Made by a program: the position numbers and the translations under genes. Below, in pieces: positions 9,166 through 18,746 of a DNA stretch of 64,000 bases (position 1 is the first letter of the stretch; the number at the start of each line of letters is the position of its first letter). The DNA is from an uncultured Verrucomicrobiota bacterium. GTDB taxonomy: Bacteria > Verrucomicrobiota > Verrucomicrobiia > Opitutales > Seribacteraceae. Under the pieces are notes generated by a model, which was given only the letters and a program-made list of their open reading frames with translations, was not told the origin of the DNA and did no database searches. The stretch covers positions 18,314 through 82,313 of the forward strand of contig CACFTI010000006.1 in the NCBI GenBank assembly GCA_902569115.1. Reading direction: 5' to 3'.

Positions 9166-10650
9166 TTAAAAGGTTCTAGTTAAAGTCAAATATCCGGCTA
9201 ATCCGTCATCTGTCTTTCCGCCTGCTGGTTTCAAAGACTCCCAGCCAAAAGAAGTATTTACTGAAAGCCCGTGAGCTGGATATTTCCGAGAATTGAAAAC
9301 ATCGATGGAGAAGTAGTCGGAGGAAAAGCCATTTGATACACTACTTTGACCACTACCATCTTCATTTAAATCTCCAGCTTGAATAATTGAACCCCAACCG
9401 ATGTAATCTTTTCTCTGCAATAATCCACCAATGCTTAGGATTTGGGAATCTGTGTCAGACCAATGACCTATTGGTCGCCCACGATATCTGAAACCATCTC
9501 TGTAACGGCCGTGGTTGTAAGTAATATTTCTAGTTTTAGGATCACCAGTCCACCAAAAACTAGTTAGATCTACATACTCAACAAAAATCCGGCAAGTATT
9601 ATTACCCCAATCTTTCCAGGCTTCTAATCCACACTGGAAAAACAAAGCCTCAGGAAAAAAATTATCTTCATCTTCGCCAGCAACTTGTCCGTAAATTGCA
9701 AATGGTAGGTCAAGCATGCTCCAACGAAGGTCTATACCTGCTAATTGATTTCCTGGCTCAGTACTTTTACCAACTTGATTAGAATGGAAATTATCCTGAG
9801 AAAGAAATGCATCGGCCCAAACACTCAGATCAGAAGGGTATCCTTCGCCTCCCAATTGCATCATACGAAAGAAGCCAATCTCAAGACCACCAAGGATGGT
9901 TGGATTAACCTCCCCCCTCATTCCCCAAAGATAAGGATTCGGCACCGTTCTCTCTTCTTCCATTCTTCCAATAAACGAGTGAAAGCTCCAGGGGCCAATC
10001 CATGACAACCACTTGGTTTCAAAGGGTTCAGCGATACGGCGGTCTATCGATATGGCGGGAATAGGACGAGCGTTGGTAGAGAGAATCAAACTACCATCCC
10101 AACCCGGGCCCCACCAGCGTTCCTGCTGACCAAAACTCGCCGACCAATTACCCAAGCGTGCGGCAATGTAGGATCCGTCCAAAGCAAAACCTTCATCCAC
10201 CCTCGCCTTCCAATCTTTTTCCATACCATAAAAGGCATTAAGCGAAAGTTTCGCCGCAAAACGATCGTTCATCCAAGAAACGGATGCATTCGTAGCAAAA
10301 CCAGATCGTGGTTCGGGTCCAAATCCGCGGGCAGTTATACGATCGTCGGCAATCCCGAGAGTTGTGTAAATAGGAGAAAATCCGGAATTTGCCTCTTCTG
10401 AGAGACGATTGTCGAGAAGTTCGCTAGTATAATCAGATTCCTGTAACCCCGAGCTCAATCGACCTAAATCCAAAGGCCATGAATTTTGTAGACCTTCGAA
10501 ACCTCCTTCATCACCAAGCAATCGAATCTCGTGACGAATGAATGGGTCATTAGGGGTCAAAAACGGTTCACCGAAACTATAGATAAATAATTCTAAGAAA
10601 AGTATCCCAGGAATGCATCTTCGAATCTGTATACTAAGCAAAGGCATCAT
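9166..10650 (-). CDS. wzi: Wzi-like capsule assembly outer-membrane protein
   Basis: A 494-residue protein with an N-terminal signal-like segment (about residues 1-28) and alternating aromatic and polar strands through the rest, ending in LTRTF; the terminal phenylalanine is typical of outer-membrane barrels. The family signature is GQQERWWGPGWDGSLILS near residues 165-182, as in capsule assembly protein Wzi, which anchors capsule on the cell surface. It heads the polysaccharide operon, directly before the Wza-like exporter. The ATG at 10650 is followed by a second ATG; either can be used. The Wzi family call is firm; whether it binds capsule here is inferred from context. Confidence 0.82.
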   Translation of the reverse strand: MMPLLSIQIRRCIPGILFLELFIYSFGEPFLTPNDPFIRHEIRLLGDEGGFEGLQNSWPLDLGRLSSGLQESDYTSELLDNRLSEEANSGFSPIYTTLGIADDRITARGFGPEPRSGFATNASVSWMNDRFAAKLSLNAFYGMEKDWKARVDEGFALDGSYIAARLGNWSASFGQQERWWGPGWDGSLILSTNARPIPAISIDRRIAEPFETKWLSWIGPWSFHSFIGRMEEERTVPNPYLWGMRGEVNPTILGGLEIGFFRMMQLGGEGYPSDLSVWADAFLSQDNFHSNQVGKSTEPGNQLAGIDLRWSMLDLPFAIYGQVAGEDEDNFFPEALFFQCGLEAWKDWGNNTCRIFVEYVDLTSFWWTGDPKTRNITYNHGRYRDGFRYRGRPIGHWSDTDSQILSIGGLLQRKDYIGWGSIIQAGDLNEDGSGQSSVSNGFSSDYFSIDVFNSRKYPAHGLSVNTSFGWESLKPAGGKTDDGLAGYLTLTRTF

Positions 10651-10752
10651 TCGTTTTGATATTTGATAATTATAAAGTAATCAATTCGAATCCAAAATGC
10701 TTTTGTCTCGCTCATTTGAGCTGTAAGAATTATCAGTTGCGAATCAGTAACT

Positions 10753-13527
10753 ATGGAAGACGATCCTTTATTTCGAAGAACAAGACAGCATGCCGAAAAA
10801 AGACTCGTATTCAGTGGGGCGAAATCTGACAAACAACGGATTATCGATATTAAGGAATTTCTCCGTCTGGAAAAGGAGATGCTCCTGCGCTATCACCGAA
10901 AAGGAGACACCGGCTTCAGACTTACGAGAGCCAGGGCAGTAATAGTAGATGTTCTGATTCAATGCCTTTTTAAATATGCCAGTGAAATAGCAGTCGAAGT
11001 GGTAGGCAAACTGCGCCCCATGTGCGTTCTTGCAACAGGTGGATATGGAAGAGGTGAGCTATGCCCCCATAGCGATATCGATTTAATGTTTCTATATTCG
11101 AAAAATTTAGGAGGAAAAACCCAGGAGGCATTAAAAGAAACCATGACCCGGGAGATCCTATACCCTTTGTGGGATTCTGGCTTGAAAGTGGGTCACGCAT
11201 CGCGTGACATAAATGAGGCAATTGCAGAGGCTCAACTAGATATTCGAAATAAGAATTCAATGCTGGATACCCGATACATTTCCGGTGACCGGAAAATGAG
11301 TGAGCGTTTCGTACACAAATTTCTCAAGCACTGCATGAACCGAGAGCCTGAAAAATACCTGAAAGATCTCCAGGCTCATCAAAAAGAAAGAAGAATTGAG
11401 AAACAAAGCACCGTTTTTCTTCAAGCACCTGATGTAAAAAGCGGTGCCGGCGGTTTGCGAGACTTTCAAGGTATCCAGTGGATGATAAAAGTAAAATTCG
11501 GCAACAAAGGATTAGAGGAATTGGTGCGAAGAAAATATCTTTCCGAACAGGAAGCCAAATCTTATTCCGATGCATATTCATTTCTGTTGCGAGTACGAAA
11601 CGAATTACACTTCCTGAGTAAACGCCCGGTAGATATTCTCCATCTGGAAAAGCAGCCTGAAGTGGCCCTTGGCCTAGGCTATGATGATGATGATATTTTT
11701 AAACGAGTTGAATTATTTATGGAAGATTACTACTCGAGTGCCCGAACGATTAGTCAAATAAGTAATATTCTCGAACAGCGACTTGTTTACTCAACTGCTG
11801 GTTCCACCTCCAAGTTAAGCTTCCGCAAGGTATTGTCAGCCTATCGGGCTTCGCCGGCTCAAAATATTGACGGATTTGACCTGGTAGAGAATCAGCTTAG
11901 TTCATCCAATCCCAACATTTTTGATGAAGACCCTGAGAGAATTCTTAGGCTTTTTCGTCATTCTCAAAGACTTTCTGCCTCCCTTTCACCTGATTTAAAA
12001 TCTTTAATAAGGAACCGGCTTTCGCTGATTGATTCAACTTTAATTAATTCCAGTTCGGCCAATGTAACATTTCGATCAATTCTTCAGGAAATTGGAAATG
12101 TAAGTCCCACTCTTTGTGAAATGCATGAATTAGGAGTTCTTGGCAGGTTTGTCCCCGATTTCGGTCGTTTGACCTGTAAGGTGCAACATGATCTATACCA
12201 TAGATTTACCGCGGATGTGCATGTGCTCCATTGTATTACTGTTCTAGACGAGGTTTTCCAGGGGAAGCGACCCGATGCAAAACAATACCTCAATGCTTTA
12301 AGAAAAAATGAAGTGCCCGGGCTTTTGTATCTGATATTGTTTCTGCACGATCTTGGAAAGGATGAAGGACCCAAGGGTCACTGTGAAAGAGGTGTTGAAA
12401 TTTCAATTTCATTACTTAAACGTCTCGGCATTTCAAAAGAAATGCATGATCGGATTCTATTTGTGGTGCTTAACCATTTGGAAATGGTGAGATATGCAAA
12501 TAAGTTTGATCTCGACGATCCCGAAGTTATCGAAGGCTTTGCTAAATTTGTTGAAGGTGAACAGCGACTGCGATTTCTCTACGCACATACCTACTGCGAT
12601 GCCAATGCCACCGCTCCCGATTTATGGAATGCCCATAAGGAAGAATTACATACTCTTCTCTACAACAACACCATCGCAGTTTTAGAAGGGAAAAGAGCTC
12701 CTGTAGACCCAGAAAGTCTTAAAGATTCTTACATGGATCTCCATATCAAAGGCGTGAGCAAAGACAACTTGCGAAAACATCTGGATCAAGTTCCGATTCG
12801 TTATTTTTCACACTCAGGAAGAGAAGAGGTGGGTTTGCATGCATCAATGGTTCAAGAGTTTCTAAGCCAAGAAGAATCAAAACAAAAACCCGTTATCAAT
12901 TGGAGAAATGATGTCCGCCGTACTCTTACAGTAATAGATATTGTCACCCCGGACCAGATTGGTCTTTTTGAAAAAATTACCGGAGCAATATCTATAGCAG
13001 GTCTCAATATTCTAGGTGCCAGAGCGGTAACCCGAACCGATGGTTTGGCGATCGATGTCTTTTATGTAGAGAATGATAAAAGTGGCTTTGTTGAAGATGA
13101 AGAGACAAAGAAAAGCTGTGAAGAATCGATTAACTCCTTTCTTAATGAAAACAATTCTCCGGACGAAAAAATTAATGAATTACGAAAAAAAACGGACCGG
13201 AACCGATTGTTTTCAAACAAAGAAAAATTAGGAGAACGAATCCCTTCTCAAGTGGATGTTTACCGGGATATCAATCTTGGCCGTACCATAGTTGAAGTAA
13301 AAGCTCCTGATCAGCCAGGACTCCTGCATCTTCTAACCAAAACAATTTCTCAATGTGGATTTAATATTGAATTTGCACGAATTGCTACTGAGCAAAGTAT
13401 TGCGACAGATATTTTTAACATCAGTGCGAGCGTGAAAGATGAAAAACTACAGCCTGATAAATTCCTGGAACTCAGAGAGAAACTAAGTACCGCACTTCAC
13501 GATGCTAAGTTTTATCATGAGGTATAA
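10753..13527 (+). CDS. glnD: [Protein-PII] uridylyltransferase / uridylyl-removing enzyme
   Basis: A 924-residue GlnD with full domain order. The nucleotidyltransferase site is ATGGYGRGELCPHSDIDLMF near residue 95-113, giving the metal-binding D-x-D pair. A GlnD linker follows, then an HD domain with FLHDLGKDEG near residue 533. Two C-terminal ACT domains start at about residue 735 (TPDQIGLFEKI) and 850 (APDQPGLLHLL). It uridylylates PII proteins when glutamine is low and removes UMP when glutamine is high, linking nitrogen status to glutamine synthetase. It is divergent from the wzi operon and its stop is only three bases from the stop of the histidine kinase gene. Length matches the family (about 850-930). 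Confidence 0.95.
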   Translation: MEDDPLFRRTRQHAEKRLVFSGAKSDKQRIIDIKEFLRLEKEMLLRYHRKGDTGFRLTRARAVIVDVLIQCLFKYASEIAVEVVGKLRPMCVLATGGYGRGELCPHSDIDLMFLYSKNLGGKTQEALKETMTREILYPLWDSGLKVGHASRDINEAIAEAQLDIRNKNSMLDTRYISGDRKMSERFVHKFLKHCMNREPEKYLKDLQAHQKERRIEKQSTVFLQAPDVKSGAGGLRDFQGIQWMIKVKFGNKGLEELVRRKYLSEQEAKSYSDAYSFLLRVRNELHFLSKRPVDILHLEKQPEVALGLGYDDDDIFKRVELFMEDYYSSARTISQISNILEQRLVYSTAGSTSKLSFRKVLSAYRASPAQNIDGFDLVENQLSSSNPNIFDEDPERILRLFRHSQRLSASLSPDLKSLIRNRLSLIDSTLINSSSANVTFRSILQEIGNVSPTLCEMHELGVLGRFVPDFGRLTCKVQHDLYHRFTADVHVLHCITVLDEVFQGKRPDAKQYLNALRKNEVPGLLYLILFLHDLGKDEGPKGHCERGVEISISLLKRLGISKEMHDRILFVVLNHLEMVRYANKFDLDDPEVIEGFAKFVEGEQRLRFLYAHTYCDANATAPDLWNAHKEELHTLLYNNTIAVLEGKRAPVDPESLKDSYMDLHIKGVSKDNLRKHLDQVPIRYFSHSGREEVGLHASMVQEFLSQEESKQKPVINWRNDVRRTLTVIDIVTPDQIGLFEKITGAISIAGLNILGARAVTRTDGLAIDVFYVENDKSGFVEDEETKKSCEESINSFLNENNSPDEKINELRKKTDRNRLFSNKEKLGERIPSQVDVYRDINLGRTIVEVKAPDQPGLLHLLTKTISQCGFNIEFARIATEQSIATDIFNISASVKDEKLQPDKFLELREKLSTALHDAKFYHEV

Positions 13528-13530
13528 TTT

Positions 13531-15246
13531 CTATCGCTCCTGAGCAATCGGTAATGACAGTCGGAACACAGTTCCTTGCTTAGTAGATTCCATCAACTCC
13601 AGATCCCCATCATGGGCACGCATGATGCGTTTGGAAATAGTCAATCCAAGACCAGTGCCACCAACTCTGGCAGTAAGAAAAGAATCAAAAATACGACTCT
13701 TAAACTCTTCCGGTATTCCCTTACCCGTATCTTTAACTAGCACTCTCACCCATCTTTCGTCTTCAGCAGACGTTTCCAATGTTAAATGTCCACCTTCAGG
13801 CATAGCTCCTAAAGCGTTAAGAATCAGATTGAGCAAGGCTTGCTGAATCTGACCTTTATCAACGAACACCACCGATTCAAAACCTTGCTCATTCATGGTT
13901 AAGGAAACTCGTGATTGATCGAGCTTCAAACGGACGAGTAAAGCGGCATCTCTCAAAATTTCTCCCAACTTACAATGCACACGAAAAGCCTCACGACTCT
14001 TTCCAAAATCGAGAATTCGACCCGCAATCTGATCAAGATGATTCAACTTTTCACGAATGATTGACAAATCTTTTGCCTGATGAGGGTTTGCATCTTCACT
14101 CAATTCAAGAGAATCAAATAACAGACGCACAACCATTAACGGGTTTCGAATTTCATGAGCAATTTCAGCAGCCAAAGTTCCCAAAGTGGTAAGTCTTTCA
14201 CTTTTGCGCAAACTCTCCTCTGATGAAAAAACCCTGCCATACAACCGTGCATTTTGGATTGCAATAGCACCAAGGTCTGCAAGTGCTCTTGCAATTAGTC
14301 TTTCATCATCATTAAACCTGTGGGATCGGTTAACATAGAGGGTAATCAAACCAATAGGTTCATCCTCATAAACCACTGGAGTGACCAACATCGAGTGTAG
14401 ACCTTTTTCCCTGATTAAATTTGTGAAGTGGTGCTCTTCTGTTCGAAAAAGATCTCTGGTCTGAACCTGTCTGTGTCCTCGCAAAGAAGTGCCAAGCAAA
14501 CTATCCGCGGGACTCAGAGTCTCTTCATGCGAGAGTGATCCAGATGTATCCTGTAAGGAGTGAAGTTTCAATTGATCTGATTCAGCCTCGTAGAGAAAGA
14601 ACGCTGACATGCTGCAATCAAGGAGTAGAAGGGCCTCACGGGTAATGGATTCCAAGACCTGTTCCACCTTTCTTGTTCCCGCCATGTCTTGCCCCACAAG
14701 CACGAGAGTTTGCAATTGCTCTGCCTTCCGCCTGAGTTGTTGGATCATCCACATATTCTCAAGGACACGACTGGCCTCATTGGCCATCAGAACCAATAAA
14801 CGTAAATCTTCTGGCTTGAATGCATTGGCAACTCTTGAATCCACATTGAGGGCACCCACCGTTCGGTCTCCTTCACTCAAAGGAGCAGCCATTTCCGAAC
14901 GGACATTCTCATCCAATGGAAAGTATCTCTCTTCCAGAGTAACATCCCGACAAAGAAGTGGCTCCCCATGCATAGCCACCCAGCCGGTTACGCCCACTCC
15001 TCTCGGCAACTCAAATCCTTTACTTGATTTTGATAAACCCCGTTCCACTTCGATTACGAGTTTATCTGAATCTGCATTCAATAAACTAATCGATGCACTA
15101 CTTGCACTAAAAACATCCATGACCTCTTCCAAAATACCCTCCAGGGCGAGCAGCGGATTTTTTTCTTTTCCAGCAAGTGTACTTATTCGATAGAGCACAT
15201 CTATTGCTTTTTTTTCTGAATCCTGATCAGTAGAAATATTTTGCAT
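13531..15246 (-). CDS. Cytosolic sensor histidine kinase with two GAF domains
   Basis: A 571-residue soluble kinase. Two GAF domains cover about residues 20-165 and 185-335. A HisKA domain follows with LGTLAAEIAHEIRNPL; the phosphorylated histidine is about residue 364. The ATPase domain shows the N box (LNLILNALGAMPEGG), G1 (DTGKGIP) and G2 (GGTGLGLTIS). No membrane helix, receiver or HTH is present. The H-box and HATPase resemble the NtrB/AtoS group. No response regulator is adjacent, so it is an orphan kinase in this window. It converges on glnD, which tempts a nitrogen-sensing role, but convergent genes are not cotranscribed and the signal remains unknown. Confidence 0.9.
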   Translation of the reverse strand: MQNISTDQDSEKKAIDVLYRISTLAGKEKNPLLALEGILEEVMDVFSASSASISLLNADSDKLVIEVERGLSKSSKGFELPRGVGVTGWVAMHGEPLLCRDVTLEERYFPLDENVRSEMAAPLSEGDRTVGALNVDSRVANAFKPEDLRLLVLMANEASRVLENMWMIQQLRRKAEQLQTLVLVGQDMAGTRKVEQVLESITREALLLLDCSMSAFFLYEAESDQLKLHSLQDTSGSLSHEETLSPADSLLGTSLRGHRQVQTRDLFRTEEHHFTNLIREKGLHSMLVTPVVYEDEPIGLITLYVNRSHRFNDDERLIARALADLGAIAIQNARLYGRVFSSEESLRKSERLTTLGTLAAEIAHEIRNPLMVVRLLFDSLELSEDANPHQAKDLSIIREKLNHLDQIAGRILDFGKSREAFRVHCKLGEILRDAALLVRLKLDQSRVSLTMNEQGFESVVFVDKGQIQQALLNLILNALGAMPEGGHLTLETSAEDERWVRVLVKDTGKGIPEEFKSRIFDSFLTARVGGTGLGLTISKRIMRAHDGDLELMESTKQGTVFRLSLPIAQER

Positions 15247-15302
15247 AACCGGAAGAGTAGCAAGTTTCTCGCCTCAAGCGAGGAACATTCAAAAAAAGTA
15301 GA

Positions 15303-15890
15303 CTACTTACCCTGAACAAAATGACTCCAAGTTTCTTCCATGGGTTTTCCATAGAGAGAAGTCATAAAAGGTCGGCGGGGCGGACGCTTTGGTTCTTTTA
15401 AAAGTCTCATTCCTGCTTCGCGGGGTAAGCGATTGCTCTTTTTACTATTACAGCGAATGCATGAGATAACCACATTCTCCCAAGAAGTAGCTCCTCCACG
15501 ATCACGAGGAATCACATGATCCATATTCAGCTCCTTGGTTGGAAGGATTTTACCACAGTACTGGCACTTGTAATCATCCCGCTCCAAAAGGTTTTGACGA
15601 TTAAATTTTATATCCTGCATCAACATCCGATCGTATGATCTCAATAAAAGAACTGAAGGAACCACCACTTTTTGGCTGACCGTATGAATGATGCGTGCAT
15701 TTGGGTTGTCTTCCAGCTCTTTACAATGCTCAAACCAGGAAGGGCCATCAAAAACTCGGAAACTTCCATCCTCTGCATATATAACCTGAGCATGGTCTAG
15801 CGAAAGCAAACTGAAGGCACGTTCCACACCTACAACATTAACCGCTTGCCAAAGGCGATTTAAGACGAGGGTCTGAAAACTTGAATCCAT
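15303..15890 (-). CDS. HNH endonuclease-family protein
   Basis: A 195-residue protein with an HNH domain at about residues 105-160: CQYCG, then the HNH core MDHVIPRDRGGATSWENVV, then CIRCNSKKSNR. The two CxxC pairs should bind zinc. The N-terminal 100 residues start with LVLNRLWQAVNVVGVERAFSL, a form common in single-gene chromosomal HNH proteins of cyanobacteria and Verrucomicrobiota with no known mobile role. No intron, methyltransferase or toxin partner is adjacent. It is divergent from the HDOD gene. The nuclease fold is secure; the biological role is not known. Confidence 0.85.
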   Translation of the reverse strand: MDSSFQTLVLNRLWQAVNVVGVERAFSLLSLDHAQVIYAEDGSFRVFDGPSWFEHCKELEDNPNARIIHTVSQKVVVPSVLLLRSYDRMLMQDIKFNRQNLLERDDYKCQYCGKILPTKELNMDHVIPRDRGGATSWENVVISCIRCNSKKSNRLPREAGMRLLKEPKRPPRRPFMTSLYGKPMEETWSHFVQGK

Positions 15891-15920
15891 CCGTGTTCGT
15901 TTATAACTCCCTCCCCCATA

Positions 15921-15933
15921 CCTTTGTCAAAGG
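15921..15933. promoter_or_regulatory. Short palindrome in the HNH/HDOD divergent promoter region
   Basis: CCTTTG-T-CAAAGG is a perfect six-base inverted repeat around one base, 31 bases upstream of the HNH start. A second short inverted repeat, GTTAC-AAGAAG-GTAAC, follows at 15952-15967. Both lie in the 174-base gap between divergent genes, where promoters for both must sit. Either could be a regulator site or chance. Confidence 0.25.
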
Positions 15934-16064
15934 ATTTTTATCAACATTTTAGTTACAAGAAGGTAACAAAATAAATTTTCTCTTTTTTGTAAGAAAACAA
16001 AGGAAGAACTCGATAAGGAGATGGTAGCAATTAATTCAATCAACCAATCTTACTAAAAATCAAT

Positions 16065-17012
16065 ATGACTCAAAAAAATTCTTTCATTAAATTTGATAAA
16101 GATGGCAATAAAACTCACGATTACAAGAGCCTTGCAGACAGCATCACCACCCTACCCACACTGAGGTCAAACATAGTGGATTTAGTACAATCGACAGAAA
16201 ACACTTATCAGACAGACATACCTATATTCGTCAACAATGTGAGAAAGGATCAGAGCCTTGTTGCACAGATTCTTAAAGTAGCAAGAGCATCCAAATATGC
16301 ACGATTAATTCAGGTAGATACAATAAGCGATGCTATCCAGGTACTTGGCGTTGAGAGACTTCGTAACATCGCGTTGAAACAGAGTTTCCTTGGTAATTTC
16401 CTTAAACCCAACCCTTATAAACATGGGTTTGATTGGAAAGCTTTTTGGAAACATGCCAATGCAGTCGGGGTTATCTCATCTATCATTGCAAAAAGAATGG
16501 GGAAGTCCGATCACGAGAGGTTTTACACAGCAGGCCTTCTTCATGACATGGGAAAAATGGGTGCTTTTTGCTTGGATGAAAATAAAATGCTTAAGGTCTC
16601 TTCTACCGCGAGAACACAAAGCCGATCATTTATCCAAACGGAAAAAGAGTTGGGAACCCCAAGGCACGATTTACTTGGAGAAGCGATTGGCGAAAGTTGG
16701 GATCTACCCGAATACCTCATAATGGTCTGTAGATATCACCACACTTATTTCAGGGGAGAAAGAATGCCTGATCAATCTTGTTCAGAAAAAAGAGAACAAC
16801 TCAACGAATACATTGATGTCGTAATCTTGGCTAACTGCTGGGCCAAGAAGCTTAAACAAGGATATTCAGGGCATTCGTGTATCGAGGAACCCGAAAGCAT
16901 CATTCTCAAAAACTTGAACCTTCCAGAATCCATGCTTGAAGAAATTATACCAACCATAATTGCGGAGTTAAACGAAGGATCTTTTTTGGATGATTTATTT
17001 GAAGCCGCTTGA
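16065..17012 (+). CDS. HDOD-domain protein
   Basis: A 315-residue protein with one HDOD domain at about residues 25-240. Marks are the helical VAQILKVARASKYAR segment, the IQVLGVERLRNIAL turn, GLLHDMGKMG near residue 160 (an HD pair is kept) and VCRYHHTYF near residue 225. HDOD proteins are HD-superfamily relatives used in signalling; most have no proven enzyme activity. No receiver or GGDEF domain is attached. It resembles the 402-residue HDOD protein at 22033-23241: both have DVVILAN followed by FSGH or YSGH and a PES.-L-L-L segment near the C-terminus, so they are paralogues. Function unknown. Confidence 0.8.
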   Translation: MTQKNSFIKFDKDGNKTHDYKSLADSITTLPTLRSNIVDLVQSTENTYQTDIPIFVNNVRKDQSLVAQILKVARASKYARLIQVDTISDAIQVLGVERLRNIALKQSFLGNFLKPNPYKHGFDWKAFWKHANAVGVISSIIAKRMGKSDHERFYTAGLLHDMGKMGAFCLDENKMLKVSSTARTQSRSFIQTEKELGTPRHDLLGEAIGESWDLPEYLIMVCRYHHTYFRGERMPDQSCSEKREQLNEYIDVVILANCWAKKLKQGYSGHSCIEEPESIILKNLNLPESMLEEIIPTIIAELNEGSFLDDLFEAA

Positions 17013-17038
17013 ACATTAAAAAGCAAAAATTTATCGAT

Positions 17039-17146
17039 ATGAAAGCCATCTTACTTCTTCTTTTTGTTTTCGTTACATTTTTCTATTTTCTGTCGCATGA
17101 TGCCGGACCTGAAGCATGGAGCGGCTATTGTGTTGCAGTAGTATGA
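17039..17146 (+). CDS. Possible 35-residue small membrane protein
   Basis: An ATG 26 bases after the HDOD stop opens a 35-codon frame: MKAILLLLFVFVTFFYFL, then a short polar tail with one cysteine. The first 18 residues would make one membrane helix or a signal anchor. It is too short for composition tests and has no clear ribosome binding site. It could equally be chance between two genes in the same direction. Confidence 0.3.
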   Translation: MKAILLLLFVFVTFFYFLSHDAGPEAWSGYCVAVV

Positions 17147-17180
17147 ATGCTGATAAAGCTTGGAATTCACTCCTAAGTCT

Positions 17181-17936
17181 ATGCCGAAAAAATTCCTCAA
17201 AGCCTCTGGATGGCTTTTACAAATTCTCGTTATAGGTAACCTTTATTTTGCAACGGCTTTCAATTTGGAAGCTGAATATTTTGCGAGATACGAATATTTC
17301 CCAAACTTCCATTATTTTTCTACCCCAATCTGTGTTGTTGGCTTAATGATCTGTATTTATTGCTTTCTGGCCAATAAAAACAAGGACGGAACAAATTGGC
17401 AGACCCTTCATTACCTCCCTTTTATTCTCATTACATTAGGGACTCTTGCTTCGGGTTCCATCACCTACACAGGAGAAGATACTCCCTCATTCTGGGTTGT
17501 TTTAATGAACACCTCTATCTTGGTGCCTGTATCCGTGTTCTTTTTCTGGAAACTCGGTAAGTGTTCTATTCTCGGAATTTTCTTTCTACTCTACTCCCCT
17601 TCGCTGTCTTATTACTCAGCCCAACAATGGGTTCAGTGGAACACAGCCTTGTTTAGTAAAAAAATTTACGATGTTGAAGGTTGGAATTTTGAAGTTAGCG
17701 AATGGAAATGGTTCTGTCTGAATTCGGTCAACAAGAAGGATGTAATCATTTACAATTGGACCCCCTTTTTTCAAAGATTCGCCATTAAAAGTAAGGAGAA
17801 GGATCATTACGGCAAAGGCCGCGAGCCGGATATTTTGTATAGTGTAGAAAAGATAGAAGGAAGACTCCTTATTACGAATGCCACGCATGTAAAATGGAAT
17901 AGTTCAGGTGAAACTGGAGTCTGGCCATCTAGATAA
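17181..17936 (+). CDS. Hypothetical protein with four or more membrane helices
   Basis: About 251 residues from the ATG at 17181; a TTG at 17160 would add seven residues. Hydrophobic segments are seen near residues 8-30, 45-65, 80-95 and 105-140, followed by a C-terminal soluble domain of about 100 residues rich in Trp and aromatic residues (WNFEVSEWKWF, YNWTPFF). Topology suggests a four-helix inner-membrane protein with a globular tail. I do not recognise a family. It lies in the orphan block between two HDOD genes, in the same direction as the first. Confidence 0.6.
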   Translation: MPKKFLKASGWLLQILVIGNLYFATAFNLEAEYFARYEYFPNFHYFSTPICVVGLMICIYCFLANKNKDGTNWQTLHYLPFILITLGTLASGSITYTGEDTPSFWVVLMNTSILVPVSVFFFWKLGKCSILGIFFLLYSPSLSYYSAQQWVQWNTALFSKKIYDVEGWNFEVSEWKWFCLNSVNKKDVIIYNWTPFFQRFAIKSKEKDHYGKGREPDILYSVEKIEGRLLITNATHVKWNSSGETGVWPSR

Positions 17937-17985
17937 TTTTTTAAATCGATGTAAGAAATTAAAGCCATTTCCCGATCTATAAATC

Positions 17986-18657
17986 ATGACACTTACCACA
18001 CAAAATCATTCTTTTAATTTAAAGTCCCGAGCTTATCACATGGATGAAGATGCAGTCAATTGGATGGAATACCTTCGCTATCTTGATCAAGAGGAGGAAA
18101 GTGGTTCTTTTCTTACCCCAACTGAAATTAAAGAGGTGGAAGCAGCTTATGCTCGTCTTACTGCTTCAGGATACGGCCCGCCCAATACTCCACATGATCG
18201 AGTTCAAATATCTGGAGATTTTGAAGATGATCATGAAAAAGAACCCAAATCTCTCACCCGTGAACATATACTTATCAAAAATAAAATGAAAATTGCCTTT
18301 TTGAGGGCACTCCAAAAGGAAAGAACATCACTCATTGATTCAATTACATGTGAATACGAATTCGAACTGAAAATAGTAAGTTATCAAAGAGGATATTTAT
18401 CTGGAATGTGCAAAGTGCTATTCCCTAAGACGGGTTCTAAAATTAGAAATTTTCACAATGAACCCGGATGGAAATCAGAAATAGAAATTTTATTTTTTGA
18501 TTCCAGTGAGGTGAAACCCCACACCATCTATGCTCGCGGCCTTTGCATGAATGCAATTCTATCAGTTCTGTATTTTAATTCTGAATACTTTTTGAATCCT
18601 GATTATGAGATGGATCATTCAGGTATTATTTTTACGCCCATTGCGAAAAAATATTAA
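17986..18657 (+). CDS. Hypothetical soluble protein
   Basis: A 223-residue protein without signal peptide or membrane helix. The N-terminal 90 residues are acidic (QEEESGSF, DFEDDHEKEP); the C-terminal part (about residues 110-215) has alternating hydrophobic strands such as ELKIVSYQRGYLSG, SEIEILFFD and GLCMNAILSVLYF. I do not recognise it. The start ATG follows the previous stop by 49 bases, so the two may be cotranscribed. Codon use and the good hydrophobic patterning argue that it is a real gene rather than an antisense shadow. Confidence 0.6.
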   Translation: MTLTTQNHSFNLKSRAYHMDEDAVNWMEYLRYLDQEEESGSFLTPTEIKEVEAAYARLTASGYGPPNTPHDRVQISGDFEDDHEKEPKSLTREHILIKNKMKIAFLRALQKERTSLIDSITCEYEFELKIVSYQRGYLSGMCKVLFPKTGSKIRNFHNEPGWKSEIEILFFDSSEVKPHTIYARGLCMNAILSVLYFNSEYFLNPDYEMDHSGIIFTPIAKKY

Positions 18658-18746
18658 GCATGTCTAATCAATCATCATCATAATATCCTAATAAGTTTAA
18701 TCTCAGTTTCGAACTCACTCCTAGACTCTTTAATCTCTAGACAACA